From the NCBI RefSeq assembly GCF_030849025.1, contig NZ_CP118224.1, forward strand, positions 914,001-978,000: a stretch of 64,000 nt of DNA. Reading direction: 5' to 3'. The stretch comes from Oceanimonas pelagia. Lineage in GTDB: Bacteria > Pseudomonadota > Gammaproteobacteria > Enterobacterales > Aeromonadaceae. Made by a program: the position numbers and the translations under genes. Under the pieces are notes generated by a model. It was given only the letters and a program-made list of their open reading frames with translations, did no database searches and was not told the DNA's origin. Below, piece after piece: positions 27,278 through 39,300 of the stretch (the stretch's first letter is position 1; each line of letters starts with the position of its first letter).

Positions 27278-28648
27278 ATGGAGCTGGAAACACTGATGGT
27301 GGTGGCCATGTTTGCCACCTTTATGGGGCTGTTGCTGCTGGGCTTTCCCGTGGCCTGGGTGCTGGCCGGCACCGGACTGCTGTTTGCCCTGGCCGGCCAT
27401 GTGATGGTGGAGCAGTTCGACGCCAACCTCTGGTTTACCTGGAACGGCACCATCGGGGTGCTGGACGCCCGCCTGTTCGGCATTGTCGCCAACGAGCTGA
27501 TGGTGGCGCTGCCGCTGTTTATTTTCATGGGCATTATGCTGGATCGCTCCGGCATTGCCGAACGCCTGATGCACAGCCTGGTGCGGGCACTGGGGCCGCT
27601 GCGGGGCGGCTATGCGCTCACCGTGGTGATCGTGGGCATGCTGCTGGCGGCGTCCACCGGCATTGTGGGGGCGTCTGTGGTGCTGCTGGGCATGCTGTCC
27701 ATCGGCCCCATGCTGCAGGCCAATTACAACCGCAGTCTGGCGGTGGGCACCGCCTGCTCGGTGGGCACCCTGGGCATTCTGGTACCGCCCAGCATCATGC
27801 TGGTGCTGATGGCCGACCGGCTGGGCACGCCCTCGGCCTCGGTGGGCAAGTTGTTTATGGGCGCCCTGGTGCCCGGACTGATGCTGGGGGCCATGTATGT
27901 GCTCTATATCGTGCTGCTGGCCTGGTGGAAAAAGGACGCGGCGCCGGCCCCCGAGCGCAAGCAGGCCATGGACGTCCGGGCCTGGGGCGAGGTGGCGCTG
28001 GCGGTGTTGCCGCCATTGGTGCTGATCGGCGCCGTACTGGGCTCCATCTTTCACGGTATTGCCACCACCACCGAGGCCTCGGCGGTGGGCGCGGTGGGGG
28101 CGCTGCTGATGGCGCTGTGCAGCCGCCGGCTGGACTGGCAAGTGCTGCGTGATTCCCTCTACCAGACCAGTCGCACCACCGCCTTTATCTTCGGTATCTT
28201 TATCGGCGCCACCGTGTTTGCCGCCGTATTGCGGGGCCTGGGTGGCGACGACGTGATCCGTCAGGCCATTACCGGTCTGCCCTTTGGCACCACGGGTGTC
28301 ATGCTCACCATTTTGTTTATCACCTTTCTGCTGGGGTTCTTTCTCGACTGGGTAGAGATCACCCTGATCATTCTGCCGCTGGTGGCCCCCGTGGTGTTTT
28401 CCCTCGGGGTGGAGCCGGTGTGGTTCGCGGTGCTGTTTGCCCTGTGCCTGCAAACCTCCTTTCTCACGCCGCCGGTGGGTTTTGCCCTGTTTTACATCAA
28501 GGGCGTGTGCCCGCCGGAGATCACCACCAGAGACATTTACCGGGGGGTGGCGCCCTTTATCTGCCTGCAGTTGCTGGGTCTGGGACTGGTGTTTGCATTT
28601 GAACCCCTGGCGACCTGGTTGCCCGCCCATGTCTATGGCGGCCAGTAA
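27278..28648 (+). CDS. TRAP transporter large permease (DctM type)
   Basis: A 456-residue protein with about 12 helices, the ion-coupled channel of the TRAP system. Family motifs include LPLFIFMGIMLDRSGIAERLM, LLAASTGIVGASVVLLGMLS, GTLGILVPPSIMLVLMAD, and FLTPPVGFALFYIKGV. It lies two bases after dctQ and 26 bases before the dehydrogenase gene, so import and first oxidation are co-expressed. Confidence 0.92.
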   Translation: MELETLMVVAMFATFMGLLLLGFPVAWVLAGTGLLFALAGHVMVEQFDANLWFTWNGTIGVLDARLFGIVANELMVALPLFIFMGIMLDRSGIAERLMHSLVRALGPLRGGYALTVVIVGMLLAASTGIVGASVVLLGMLSIGPMLQANYNRSLAVGTACSVGTLGILVPPSIMLVLMADRLGTPSASVGKLFMGALVPGLMLGAMYVLYIVLLAWWKKDAAPAPERKQAMDVRAWGEVALAVLPPLVLIGAVLGSIFHGIATTTEASAVGAVGALLMALCSRRLDWQVLRDSLYQTSRTTAFIFGIFIGATVFAAVLRGLGGDDVIRQAITGLPFGTTGVMLTILFITFLLGFFLDWVEITLIILPLVAPVVFSLGVEPVWFAVLFALCLQTSFLTPPVGFALFYIKGVCPPEITTRDIYRGVAPFICLQLLGLGLVFAFEPLATWLPAHVYGGQ

Positions 28649-28674
28649 TCCGACTTTCACAAGGAGAGACAGTT

Positions 28675-29454
28675 ATGCGTCTTGAACACAAGGTGGCGTT
28701 GATCACCGGCGCCGGCCAGGGCATTGGCCGGGCCATTGCCCGGCACTACGCCCGGGAAGGTGCCCGGGTGGCGGTGGCGGATTTAAGCCTGGCCGGGGCC
28801 GAGCAGACGGTGCTGGGCATCGTCGCCGAGGGCGGCGAAGCCATTGCCCTGCAGATGGACGTGACCGACGAACAGGCGGTGAACGCCGGCGTGCAGCGGG
28901 TGGTGCAGCACTGGGGCCGGCTCGATATCGCCCTGGCCAACGCCGGCATTCAGCATATTGAGCCGGTGCACAAGCTGGACTACGCCGACTGGCGCCGGGT
29001 CATGAACGTGCACCTCGACGGCGCCTTTCTGCTCACCCGCGCCGCGCTGGCGGCCATGTATGAACACGGCGGCGGTGTCATGCTCTACATGGGCTCAGTG
29101 CACTCGCTGGAGGCGTCACCGCTGAAGGCGCCCTATGTGGCGGCCAAGCACGGCATGCTGGGGCTGTGCCGCACCGTGGCCCGGGAAGGGGCGGCCAGGG
29201 GCGTGCGCAGCAACATCATCTGCCCGGGCTTTGTGCGCACGCCTCTGGTGGAAAAACAGATTCCCGAGCAGGCGCGGGAGCTGGGCCTGAGTGAACAGGA
29301 AGTGGTGCAGAACGTCATGCTTAAACACACGGTGGACGGCGAGTTTACCACCCTGGAGGACGTGTCCGAGCTGGCGGTGCACCTGGCGGCGTTTCCGTCG
29401 GCGGCGCTCACCGGTCAGTCGGTGGTGGTCAGCCACGGCTGGCACATGCAATAG
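28675..29454 (+). CDS. bdhA: 3-Hydroxybutyrate dehydrogenase (SDR family)
   Basis: This 259-residue short-chain dehydrogenase oxidises D-3-hydroxybutyrate to acetoacetate with NAD. The cofactor motif is TGAGQGIG, followed by the NAG segment and the catalytic Ser-Tyr-Lys set in MGSVHS and YVAAKHG. CPGFVRTPLVEKQIPEQA is a strong signature of the 3-hydroxybutyrate dehydrogenase subgroup. AAGGAGA precedes the start. It is followed after nine bases by acetoacetyl-CoA synthetase, which uses its product, confirming the pathway. The glycine-rich C-terminal end seen in relatives is replaced by VVSHGWHMQ, a small deviation. Confidence 0.88.
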   Translation: MRLEHKVALITGAGQGIGRAIARHYAREGARVAVADLSLAGAEQTVLGIVAEGGEAIALQMDVTDEQAVNAGVQRVVQHWGRLDIALANAGIQHIEPVHKLDYADWRRVMNVHLDGAFLLTRAALAAMYEHGGGVMLYMGSVHSLEASPLKAPYVAAKHGMLGLCRTVAREGAARGVRSNIICPGFVRTPLVEKQIPEQARELGLSEQEVVQNVMLKHTVDGEFTTLEDVSELAVHLAAFPSAALTGQSVVVSHGWHMQ

Positions 29455-29463
29455 GAGGTCATG

Positions 29464-31434
<1,971 letters not shown>

Positions 31435-31450
31435 GGGCAAAGACAGCCGG

Positions 31451-31714
31451 CTACCTCAGCTGGCTGTCCTTGCTGGCGCGGCGGTTAATGCCGCTGCCCT
31501 GGCGCTGTTTTTCTTCCTTGCCCTGGCACTCAATGCACAGCCGAACCCCGGGCACCGCCTGGCGGCGGGCCTCGGGTATGGGGGCATCGCATTCCTCGCA
31601 GTGGCGCAGGCTGTCGCCGGCGCCCAGCCGGCGGCGGGCATTCTGCACCGCGTCTTCGACACTGGCGTCTATCTGATCCTGCACGGCGCCGTCCCGTGAC
31701 CATCCTCCTGCCAT
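31451..31714 (-). CDS. DksA/TraR-type zinc-finger protein (YbiI-like)
   Basis: An 87-residue protein resembling E. coli YbiI. The N-terminus (MAGGWSRDGAVQDQID) and tail (NRRASKDSQLR) fit this small family closely. The four-cysteine zinc finger is CEECDAPIPEARRQAVPGVRLCIEC (first pair C-x2-C, second pair C-x2-C). GGGAG lies before the ATG at 31714. A longer in-frame reading upstream has no support. Its function is uncertain; it may touch RNA polymerase like DksA but lacks the long coiled coil. Confidence 0.88.
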   Translation of the reverse strand: MAGGWSRDGAVQDQIDASVEDAVQNARRRLGAGDSLRHCEECDAPIPEARRQAVPGVRLCIECQGKEEKQRQGSGINRRASKDSQLR

Positions 31715-31896
31715 TCTGCTCTCCCGTGGTGTATTTATGCTCACCATAATGGCACCGAAGAAGACATCGCGCTGTGCGCCCGGCGGCACAATCGTCACTC
31801 GCCGGTGTTGCGATTCGCTGCGCTCACCGGCAACCTGCCCCGTGCTTACCGATGTCAGTCATGCCCGCGCTCCGGGGCATGAGCATTGTTTTTGAA

Positions 31897-31918
31897 GGCC
31901 TGCTCTTTACGGCAGGCC
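31897..31918 (-). terminator. Hairpin after betA
   Basis: GGCCTGC (31897-31903) and GCAGGCC (31912-31918) just after the betA stop. A second hairpin, CATGCCC/GGGCATG, lies at about 31860-31882. No good T-run on the betA strand. Confidence 0.45.
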
Positions 31919-31922
31919 GGGC

Positions 31923-33605
31923 TCAGCCCATCTTGCGCACCGGCTGGCCGGCGCGCTGGCGCTGTTGCCACTGTTGGTCCATGCCCACCTCCGCCGTGGA
32001 GGGGGCCAGGGGCGTCTTGCCCCTGATCAGATCCGCGGCCCGCTCCGCCACCATGATGGTGGGGGAGTTCAGGTTGCCGTTGGGAATGGTGGGGAAAATG
32101 GACGAGTCCACCACCCGCAGGCCGGTAATGCCGCGCACTTTGGCTTCCGGATCCACCACAGCCATGTCGTCGGTGCCCATGGGGCAGGTGCAGGACGGGT
32201 GATAGGCGCTTTCCACCGCCTGGCGCACAAAGGCGTCAATTTCCTCGTCGGTGCGAATGTGCTCGCCGGGCTGGATCTCTTCCGCGCGGTAAGGGTCCAT
32301 CGCCGGCTGGTTGATGATCTCCCGGGTCAGGCGCACACAGGCGCGAAAGCCTTCCCGGTCGTCTTCGTGCTCCAGGTAGTTGAAGCGAATGGTGGGAGCG
32401 GCCTTGGGATCGGCGCTGGCCACCTTCACATAACCCCGGCTTTTCGGCTTGTTGTGGCCGATATGCACCTGAAAGCCGTGGCCGGAAAAGGCTTCACGAC
32501 CGTCGTAGCGCATGGCGGCGGGCAGAAAGTGATACTGCAGATCCGGCCATTCCACTCCGGCCCTGGAACGAATAAAGCCGCAGGACTCAAAGTGGTTGGT
32601 GGCGCCCAGGCCGTCCTTGTTCAGGATCCAGCGGGTGCCAATTTTGAACTTGTTCCACAGATCGAGCTTGCCGTTAAGGGAGATGGGCTCCTTGCAACGG
32701 AACTGAAAATAGAACTCCAGGTGATCCTGCAGGTTTTCGCCCACGCCGGGCAGCTCGTGCCGCACCTCGATGCCGGCCGCTTCCAGGGTGCTCCTGTCGC
32801 CGATGCCGGACAGCTGCAGCAGGTGCGGCGAGCCGATGGAGCCGGCGCTGAGGATCACCTCCTTGTTGACCCGCATCTCCTGTACCCGGCCCTTGTGCTC
32901 AAAGCGCACCCCCACCGCCTGCTTGCCTTCCAGCAGCACTCTGTGCACCAGGGCATGGGTGATCACGGTCAGGTTGGGCCGGCTCATGGCCGGTCGCAGA
33001 TAGGCATTGGCGGTGGACCAGCGGCGGCCGTTTTTCACCGTCATGTGCATGGGGCCAAAGCCTTCCTGCTGACGGCCGTTGTAGTCGGGAGTATGAAAGT
33101 AACCCGCTTCCACCCCGGCATCCACAAAGGCCTGGTACAGGGGGTTTTGCATGTTGTTGCCGTTGTTCACTCCCAGCGGGCCGCTGTCGCCCCGGTAATC
33201 ATCACCGCCAAAGGCCCAGGTTTCGGCCTTTTTGAAGTAGGGCAGGCAGTGGGCATAGTCCCAGCCTTCGGCGCCGTGCTGCTGCCACTCGTCAAAGTCG
33301 CGGGCATGGCCACGCACATAGACCATGCCGTTGATGGAGGACGAGCCGCCCAGCACCTTGCCCCGGGGGCAGTGCATGCGGCGGTTGTCGAGAAAGGGCT
33401 CGGGCTCGGTGTGAAACTGCCAGGCGTATTTTTCGGTGTTCATGGGAATGGACAGCGCCGTGGGCATCTGAATAAAGATGCTCTTGTCGCTGCCGCCGGT
33501 TTCCAGCAGCAGCACCCGGGTGGTGCCGTCTTCGGTCAGCCGGTTGGCCAGCACGCAACCGGCGGAGCCGGCGCCCACTATGATGTAGTCAAATTCGTTG
33601 CTCAT
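31923..33605 (-). CDS. betA: Choline dehydrogenase
   Basis: This membrane-associated GMC flavoprotein oxidises choline to betaine aldehyde (and on to betaine). The 560-residue protein has the FAD motif [21 protein letters not shown], the GMC signature [34 protein letters not shown], and the C-terminal catalytic region HPSCTCPMG with [19 protein letters not shown]. The start at 33605 has AGGA upstream and matches the family N-terminus, so the five extra codons to 33620 are dropped. It is the last gene of betIBA, 21 bases after betB. Confidence 0.95.
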   Translation of the reverse strand: MSNEFDYIIVGAGSAGCVLANRLTEDGTTRVLLLETGGSDKSIFIQMPTALSIPMNTEKYAWQFHTEPEPFLDNRRMHCPRGKVLGGSSSINGMVYVRGHARDFDEWQQHGAEGWDYAHCLPYFKKAETWAFGGDDYRGDSGPLGVNNGNNMQNPLYQAFVDAGVEAGYFHTPDYNGRQQEGFGPMHMTVKNGRRWSTANAYLRPAMSRPNLTVITHALVHRVLLEGKQAVGVRFEHKGRVQEMRVNKEVILSAGSIGSPHLLQLSGIGDRSTLEAAGIEVRHELPGVGENLQDHLEFYFQFRCKEPISLNGKLDLWNKFKIGTRWILNKDGLGATNHFESCGFIRSRAGVEWPDLQYHFLPAAMRYDGREAFSGHGFQVHIGHNKPKSRGYVKVASADPKAAPTIRFNYLEHEDDREGFRACVRLTREIINQPAMDPYRAEEIQPGEHIRTDEEIDAFVRQAVESAYHPSCTCPMGTDDMAVVDPEAKVRGITGLRVVDSSIFPTIPNGNLNSPTIMVAERAADLIRGKTPLAPSTAEVGMDQQWQQRQRAGQPVRKMG

Positions 33606-33626
33606 GGTGTTCCTCGTCATCGCCGG

Positions 33627-35080
<1,454 letters not shown>

Positions 35081-35090
<10 letters not shown>

Positions 35091-35686
35091 GGGGTTACTC
35101 CATGGTGCTGTAGCAAATCGGTGATAAAGGCCTTGCACAGTTGCTCGCCGTCGCGGAAATCCTGCTCGGGACTGGCGCTGAGGGCACTGCGCAGCCAGAA
35201 GCCGTCGATCATGGCGGCGGTCTGGCGGGCGGCAATGCGGGCCGGCTCCGCACCCAGCAGGGGGCGGAACGAATAGGTCAGGTTGCTGATCAGCCGCTGG
35301 CTGTTCACCTGCTGCAGCCGTGCCAGGCTCGGGTCGTGCATGGCCTGGGCCCAGAAGCTCAGCCACGACTTGGTGGCCGGGCGTGAACGCTGAAACTCGG
35401 TGAAGTTGGCTTCCACTATCATCATCAGCCGCTGTTGCGGGCTGGTGGGGGCACCCTCGGTGCGGGACAGTAGCGCCAGCTTGAGCTCGTCCAGCAGCTG
35501 GCGTACGGTGGCTTCAATCAGGCCCTGCTTGCCGCCGAAGTAATGGCTGATAATGCCGGACGACATGCCGGCCAGCCGGCTGATGCTGTTGATGGTGGTG
35601 TTCTGCAGGCCGTATTCGGCCACCGACGCCAGGGTGGCCTCGATCAGCTGTTTTTTACGGGTGTCCTTGATTCCGGTAATGGGCAT
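35081..35686 (-). CDS. betI: Choline-responsive repressor BetI
   Basis: This 201-residue TetR-family repressor releases DNA when choline is present. The HTH is near the N-terminus ([49 protein letters not shown]), and the rest is a helical ligand domain with the BetI-typical FWLRSALS segment. It heads betIBA and sits beside a perfect ATTGAACGTTCAAT palindrome 13 bases upstream, consistent with autoregulation. Confidence 0.94.
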
Positions 35687-35698
35687 GATTCTTTCTTA

Positions 35699-35712
35699 AT
35701 TGAACGTTCAAT
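35699..35712. promoter_or_regulatory. BetI operator
   Basis: Perfect 14-base palindrome ATTGAACGTTCAAT immediately upstream of betI, the expected place and form for a TetR-type operator. A 12/14 relative lies at 51538-51551. Confidence 0.8.
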
Positions 35713-35927
35713 AAAAATAAGGTTAGGGGTTTTGGCGCCGATGATCAAGGGGACCCGGCACGGAATTCCTTGCATGTCTTGTTTTGGCAAATCGGTGTCT
35801 TAATCAGGAATGTGGCCAAATGCATTCGGCAGTCTACTGGGAGCCGGCCTGTGAACCCATGATGTTGCCGCAGGCCGGGTGCGCTCACTGGTGAGCGCGA
35901 CACTCGTCAAGAACAAGGATGCTGATT

Positions 35928-37124
35928 ATGTGCGCAATACACGGTAACAGAGGGGTGGTCTACACCGGGCCGGGCAAGGTTGAAGTACAGTCCATTGCCT
36001 TTCCCGAACTGTCTCTGGGCAACCGGGCCTGCCATCACGGCGTTATTCTCAAGGTGGTGTCCACCAACATCTGCGGCAGCGACCAGCACATGGTGCGCGG
36101 GCGTACCACGGCGCCGTCCGGCCTGGTGCTGGGTCACGAAATTACCGGCCAGATCATCGAGTGCGGCCGCGACGTGGAATTCCTCAAGGTCGGCGATATC
36201 GTCTCCGTGCCCTTCAACATTGCCTGCGGCCGCTGCCGCAACTGCAAGGAAGGCAAGACCGGCATCTGCCTGAACGTGAACCCCGCCCGTCCCGGCGCCG
36301 CCTACGGCTATGTGGACATGGGCGGCTGGGTCGGCGGCCAGTCCGAATACGTGATGGTGCCCTACGCCGACTTCAACCTGCTGAAGTTCCCGGATCCGAA
36401 TCAGGCGCTGGAAAAGATCCGCGATCTTACCCTGCTGTCCGACATCTTCCCCACCGGTTTCCACGGCTGCGTGACTGCCGGCGTGGGCCCGGGCTCCACC
36501 GTTTACATTGCCGGTGCCGGCCCCGTGGGCCTGGCGGCCGCCGCCTCGGCCCAGTTGCTGGGCGCGGCCTGCGTGATCGTGGGCGACATGAATCCGGAGC
36601 GTCTGGCCCAGGCCCGCAGTTTTGGTTGTGAGACCATCGACCTGCGCGAAGACGGCTCCATGGAAGACAAGCTGGAAGTCATTCTGGGCGAGCGGGAAGT
36701 GGATGCCTTTGTGGACTGCGTGGGCTTTGAGGCGCATGCCTGCGGCTGCAATCACGGCAAGGAGGCGCCGGCCACCGTGCTCAACTCCGCCATGCAGGTC
36801 ACCCGCGCCGGCGGCCAGATCGGCATTCCCGGCCTGTACGTGACCGAAGATCCGGGCGCGGTAGACGAGGCGGCACGGGAAGGGGCACTGAGCATGCGCT
36901 TCGGCCTGGGCTGGGCCAAGTCCCACTCCTTCCACACCGGTCAGTGTCCGGTAATGAAGTATCACCGCCCGCTGATGCAGGCCATCCTGTTCGACAAGGT
37001 GCAGATCGCCAAGGCCGTGAACGTGCAGGTGATTTCGCTGGATCAGGCGGTGCAGGGCTATGCCGACTTTGACGGCGGCGTGGCCAAGAAATTTGTGATC
37101 GACCCCCATGGCATGGTGGCCTGA
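35928..37124 (+). CDS. fdhA: Glutathione-independent formaldehyde dehydrogenase
   Basis: This zinc- and NAD-dependent enzyme oxidises the formaldehyde released by betaine and dimethylglycine demethylation to formate. The 398-residue protein closely follows Pseudomonas FdhA: GNRGVVY, HGVILKVVSTNICGSDQH (zinc cysteine), GLVLGHEITG, the structural-zinc cysteines in CGRCRNCKEGKTGICL, and VYIAGAGPVGLAAAASAQL for NAD. The characteristic RFGLGWAKSHSFHTGQ is present. ATG 35928 is preferred, with AAGG nine bases upstream. ATG 35919 sits on the ribosome-binding site. Formate dehydrogenase genes follow in the same direction. Confidence 0.95.
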   Translation: MCAIHGNRGVVYTGPGKVEVQSIAFPELSLGNRACHHGVILKVVSTNICGSDQHMVRGRTTAPSGLVLGHEITGQIIECGRDVEFLKVGDIVSVPFNIACGRCRNCKEGKTGICLNVNPARPGAAYGYVDMGGWVGGQSEYVMVPYADFNLLKFPDPNQALEKIRDLTLLSDIFPTGFHGCVTAGVGPGSTVYIAGAGPVGLAAAASAQLLGAACVIVGDMNPERLAQARSFGCETIDLREDGSMEDKLEVILGEREVDAFVDCVGFEAHACGCNHGKEAPATVLNSAMQVTRAGGQIGIPGLYVTEDPGAVDEAAREGALSMRFGLGWAKSHSFHTGQCPVMKYHRPLMQAILFDKVQIAKAVNVQVISLDQAVQGYADFDGGVAKKFVIDPHGMVA

Positions 37125-37138
37125 CAACAGATAGGGTG

Positions 37139-37239
37139 AACCCTGCACCCTCAATGCGGGCGTGCAGGGTTGTCACCACGCCCGGCCAGGAGCGGCCGGG
37201 TTATACGCACTGTAAATGGCGGTGGTTCGATGCACCGCC
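37139..37239 (+). promoter_or_regulatory. Three hairpins between fdhA and fdsG
   Basis: AACCCTGCAC/GTGCAGGGTT (37139-37171), CCCGGCC/GGCCGGG (37181-37200) and GGCGGTG/CACCGCC (37218-37239) lie in the 143-base gap. None has a T-run, so attenuation, processing or mRNA stabilisation is more likely than full termination. Confidence 0.5.
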
Positions 37240-37267
37240 AGCACCGTTTTACAAGGTTGATACTGTT

Positions 37268-37759
37268 ATGGATGAGACTCAAGCAGGCGTTCCAGACACT
37301 GTTGAAACAATAGTGACGTCACTCAAACACAAACCCGGCGCCCTGTTGCCCATCCTGCATGGTATTCAGGACCATCTTGGCTACATTCCCGATGATGCCA
37401 TTCCCGTTATCGCCAGGGCCTTGCGCATTACCGCCGCCGATGTGCACGGGGTGGTGAGCTTTTATCATTATTTTCGTTCCGAACAGCCCGGCCGCCATGT
37501 GGTGGAACTGTGCCGGGCCGAGGCCTGCCAGGCCCGGGGCGCCCGCGCCCTTGAAGCCCACGCCAAAGCCAGGCTGGGCGTGGACTACGGCCAGACCACG
37601 ACCGATCGCAGCATTACCCTTAAACCGGTCTATTGCCTGGGCAACTGCGCCACCGGTCCCTCGGTGCGGGTAGGAGAGCACATCAAAGGCCGCATGGATC
37701 CGGCCCGCTTTGACCGCCTGGTGGACGACCTGACCACCTACAAACTGGAGCTGAACTGA
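37268..37759 (+). CDS. fdsG: NAD-dependent formate dehydrogenase gamma subunit
   Basis: A 163-residue thioredoxin-like [2Fe-2S] subunit homologous to NuoE. It transfers electrons within the soluble formate dehydrogenase. Cluster cysteines appear in CRAEACQARG and in YCLGNCATGPSV, and the N-terminal HGIQDHLGYIPDDAI segment is typical. The start at 37268 (MDETQAGV) is the first ATG compatible with family length. Earlier in-frame codons lie in hairpins. It overlaps fdsB by one base (TGATG). Confidence 0.92.
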   Translation: MDETQAGVPDTVETIVTSLKHKPGALLPILHGIQDHLGYIPDDAIPVIARALRITAADVHGVVSFYHYFRSEQPGRHVVELCRAEACQARGARALEAHAKARLGVDYGQTTTDRSITLKPVYCLGNCATGPSVRVGEHIKGRMDPARFDRLVDDLTTYKLELN

Positions 37760-39300
37760 TGAGCCTGCGAGTCTTTGTTCCCTGTGAGACCACGGCGCTG
37801 TCATTGGGCGCCGGGGATGTCGCCACCCTGATAAGCCGTGAGGCCGAGGCCCGTGGCCTGGAGATTGAGCTGGTGCGCAACGGCTCCCGTGGCCTGTTCT
37901 GGCTCGAGCCCCTGGTGGAAGTGGACGACGGCACCGGCCGCCGCGCCTTTGGCCCGGTAGACACCGCCGACGTGGCCTCGCTGCTGGACAGCCACTTCGG
38001 CGATGACCACCCCCTGGCCCTGGGGCCGACCGACGAGCTTCCCTGGCTGAAGCAGCAGCAGCGGGTCACCTTTGCCCGTCTGGGCGTAACCGATCCGGTA
38101 TCGCTGAACGATTACCGCGCCACCGGCGGCTTTGACGGACTGCATAACGCCCTTGAACTTACCCCGCAGCAGCTGGTGGACAAGGTCAAGGCGTCGGGCC
38201 TGCGCGGCCGGGGCGGGGCGGCGTTCCCCACCGGCATCAAGTGGCAGACGGTGCTGGATGCCGCCGGTGCACAAAAATACATTGTCTGCAACGCCGATGA
38301 AGGCGACTCCGGCACCTTTGCCGACCGGCTGGTGATGGAATGCGACCCCTACATGCTGATTGAGGGCATGATTATCGCCGGCCTCGCCGTAGGCGCCACT
38401 CAGGGCTATATCTACCTGCGTGAGGAATACCCGCTGGCCCACCGCCACCTTGACCTGGCCATTGCCCGGGCCGAGGCCGCCGGCTATCTCGGCAACAATA
38501 TTCAAAACAGTGGCCGCGCCTTTGCGCTGGAAGTGCGCCTGGGCGCCGGCGCCTATATTTGCGGCGAAGAAACCTCGCTGCTGGAAAGCCTGGAAGGCAA
38601 GCGCGGCATGGTGCGGGCCAAGCCGCCGCTGCCGGCCATCGAGGGCCTGTTTGGCCTGCCCACCGTGGTGAACAACGTGCTCAGTCTGGCGGCGGTGCCG
38701 TCCATTTTGCGGGACGGCCCCGAGCACTACGCCGGCTTTGGCGTGGAGCGCTCCCGGGGTACGCTGCCGTTTCAGCTGGCCGGCAACATCGCTCAGGGCG
38801 GCCTGGTGGAGCTCGCCTTTGGCCACAGCCTGCGCGAGCTGATTGAAGACTTTGGCGGCGGCAGCGCCAGCGGCCGCCCGGTGCGGGCGGTGCAGGTGGG
38901 CGGCCCTCTGGGGGCCTATCTGTCGCCGGCGCAGTTTGACACCGCCCTCGACTATGAGGCGTTTTCCGCCATTGGCGCCGTGCTGGGCCACGGCGGCGTG
39001 GTGGTGTTTGATGACAGCGTCGACATGGCCGAGCAGGCGCGCTTTTCCATGGAATTCTGCGTGGAGGAGTCCTGCGGCAAGTGTACCCCCTGCCGCATTG
39101 GCTCGACCCGGGGCGTGGAGGTGATCGATCGCATCATGCGGGGCGAGAACCGCGATGCCAATATGGCGCTGCTGGAAGATCTGTGCGACACCATGATACA
39201 GGGCTCGCTGTGCGCCATGGGCGGCATGACGCCCTTCCCGGTGAAAAGCGCCTATACCCTCTTTCCCGAAGACTTTCAGCGCCAGGGAGGCGAAGCCTGA
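37759..39300 (+). CDS. fdsB: NAD-dependent formate dehydrogenase beta subunit
   Basis: A 513-residue NuoF-like subunit carrying FMN, the NAD site and a [4Fe-4S] cluster. An N-terminal thioredoxin-like part precedes the NADH/FMN site GLRGRGGAAFPTGIKW, CNADEGDSGTFADR, and GAGAYICGEETSLLESLEGKRG. The cluster motif is EESCGKCTPCRIGSTRG. It delivers electrons from formate to NAD. The reading overlaps fdsG by one base and fdsA by one base (TGATG). Confidence 0.93.
   Translation: MSLRVFVPCETTALSLGAGDVATLISREAEARGLEIELVRNGSRGLFWLEPLVEVDDGTGRRAFGPVDTADVASLLDSHFGDDHPLALGPTDELPWLKQQQRVTFARLGVTDPVSLNDYRATGGFDGLHNALELTPQQLVDKVKASGLRGRGGAAFPTGIKWQTVLDAAGAQKYIVCNADEGDSGTFADRLVMECDPYMLIEGMIIAGLAVGATQGYIYLREEYPLAHRHLDLAIARAEAAGYLGNNIQNSGRAFALEVRLGAGAYICGEETSLLESLEGKRGMVRAKPPLPAIEGLFGLPTVVNNVLSLAAVPSILRDGPEHYAGFGVERSRGTLPFQLAGNIAQGGLVELAFGHSLRELIEDFGGGSASGRPVRAVQVGGPLGAYLSPAQFDTALDYEAFSAIGAVLGHGGVVVFDDSVDMAEQARFSMEFCVEESCGKCTPCRIGSTRGVEVIDRIMRGENRDANMALLEDLCDTMIQGSLCAMGGMTPFPVKSAYTLFPEDFQRQGGEA

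Noticed and set aside
35713-35918. Sigma54 promoter upstream of fdhA (GGCACGG...TTGC)
   Set aside because: The GG and GC are 13 bases apart, not ten, so the spacing is wrong.
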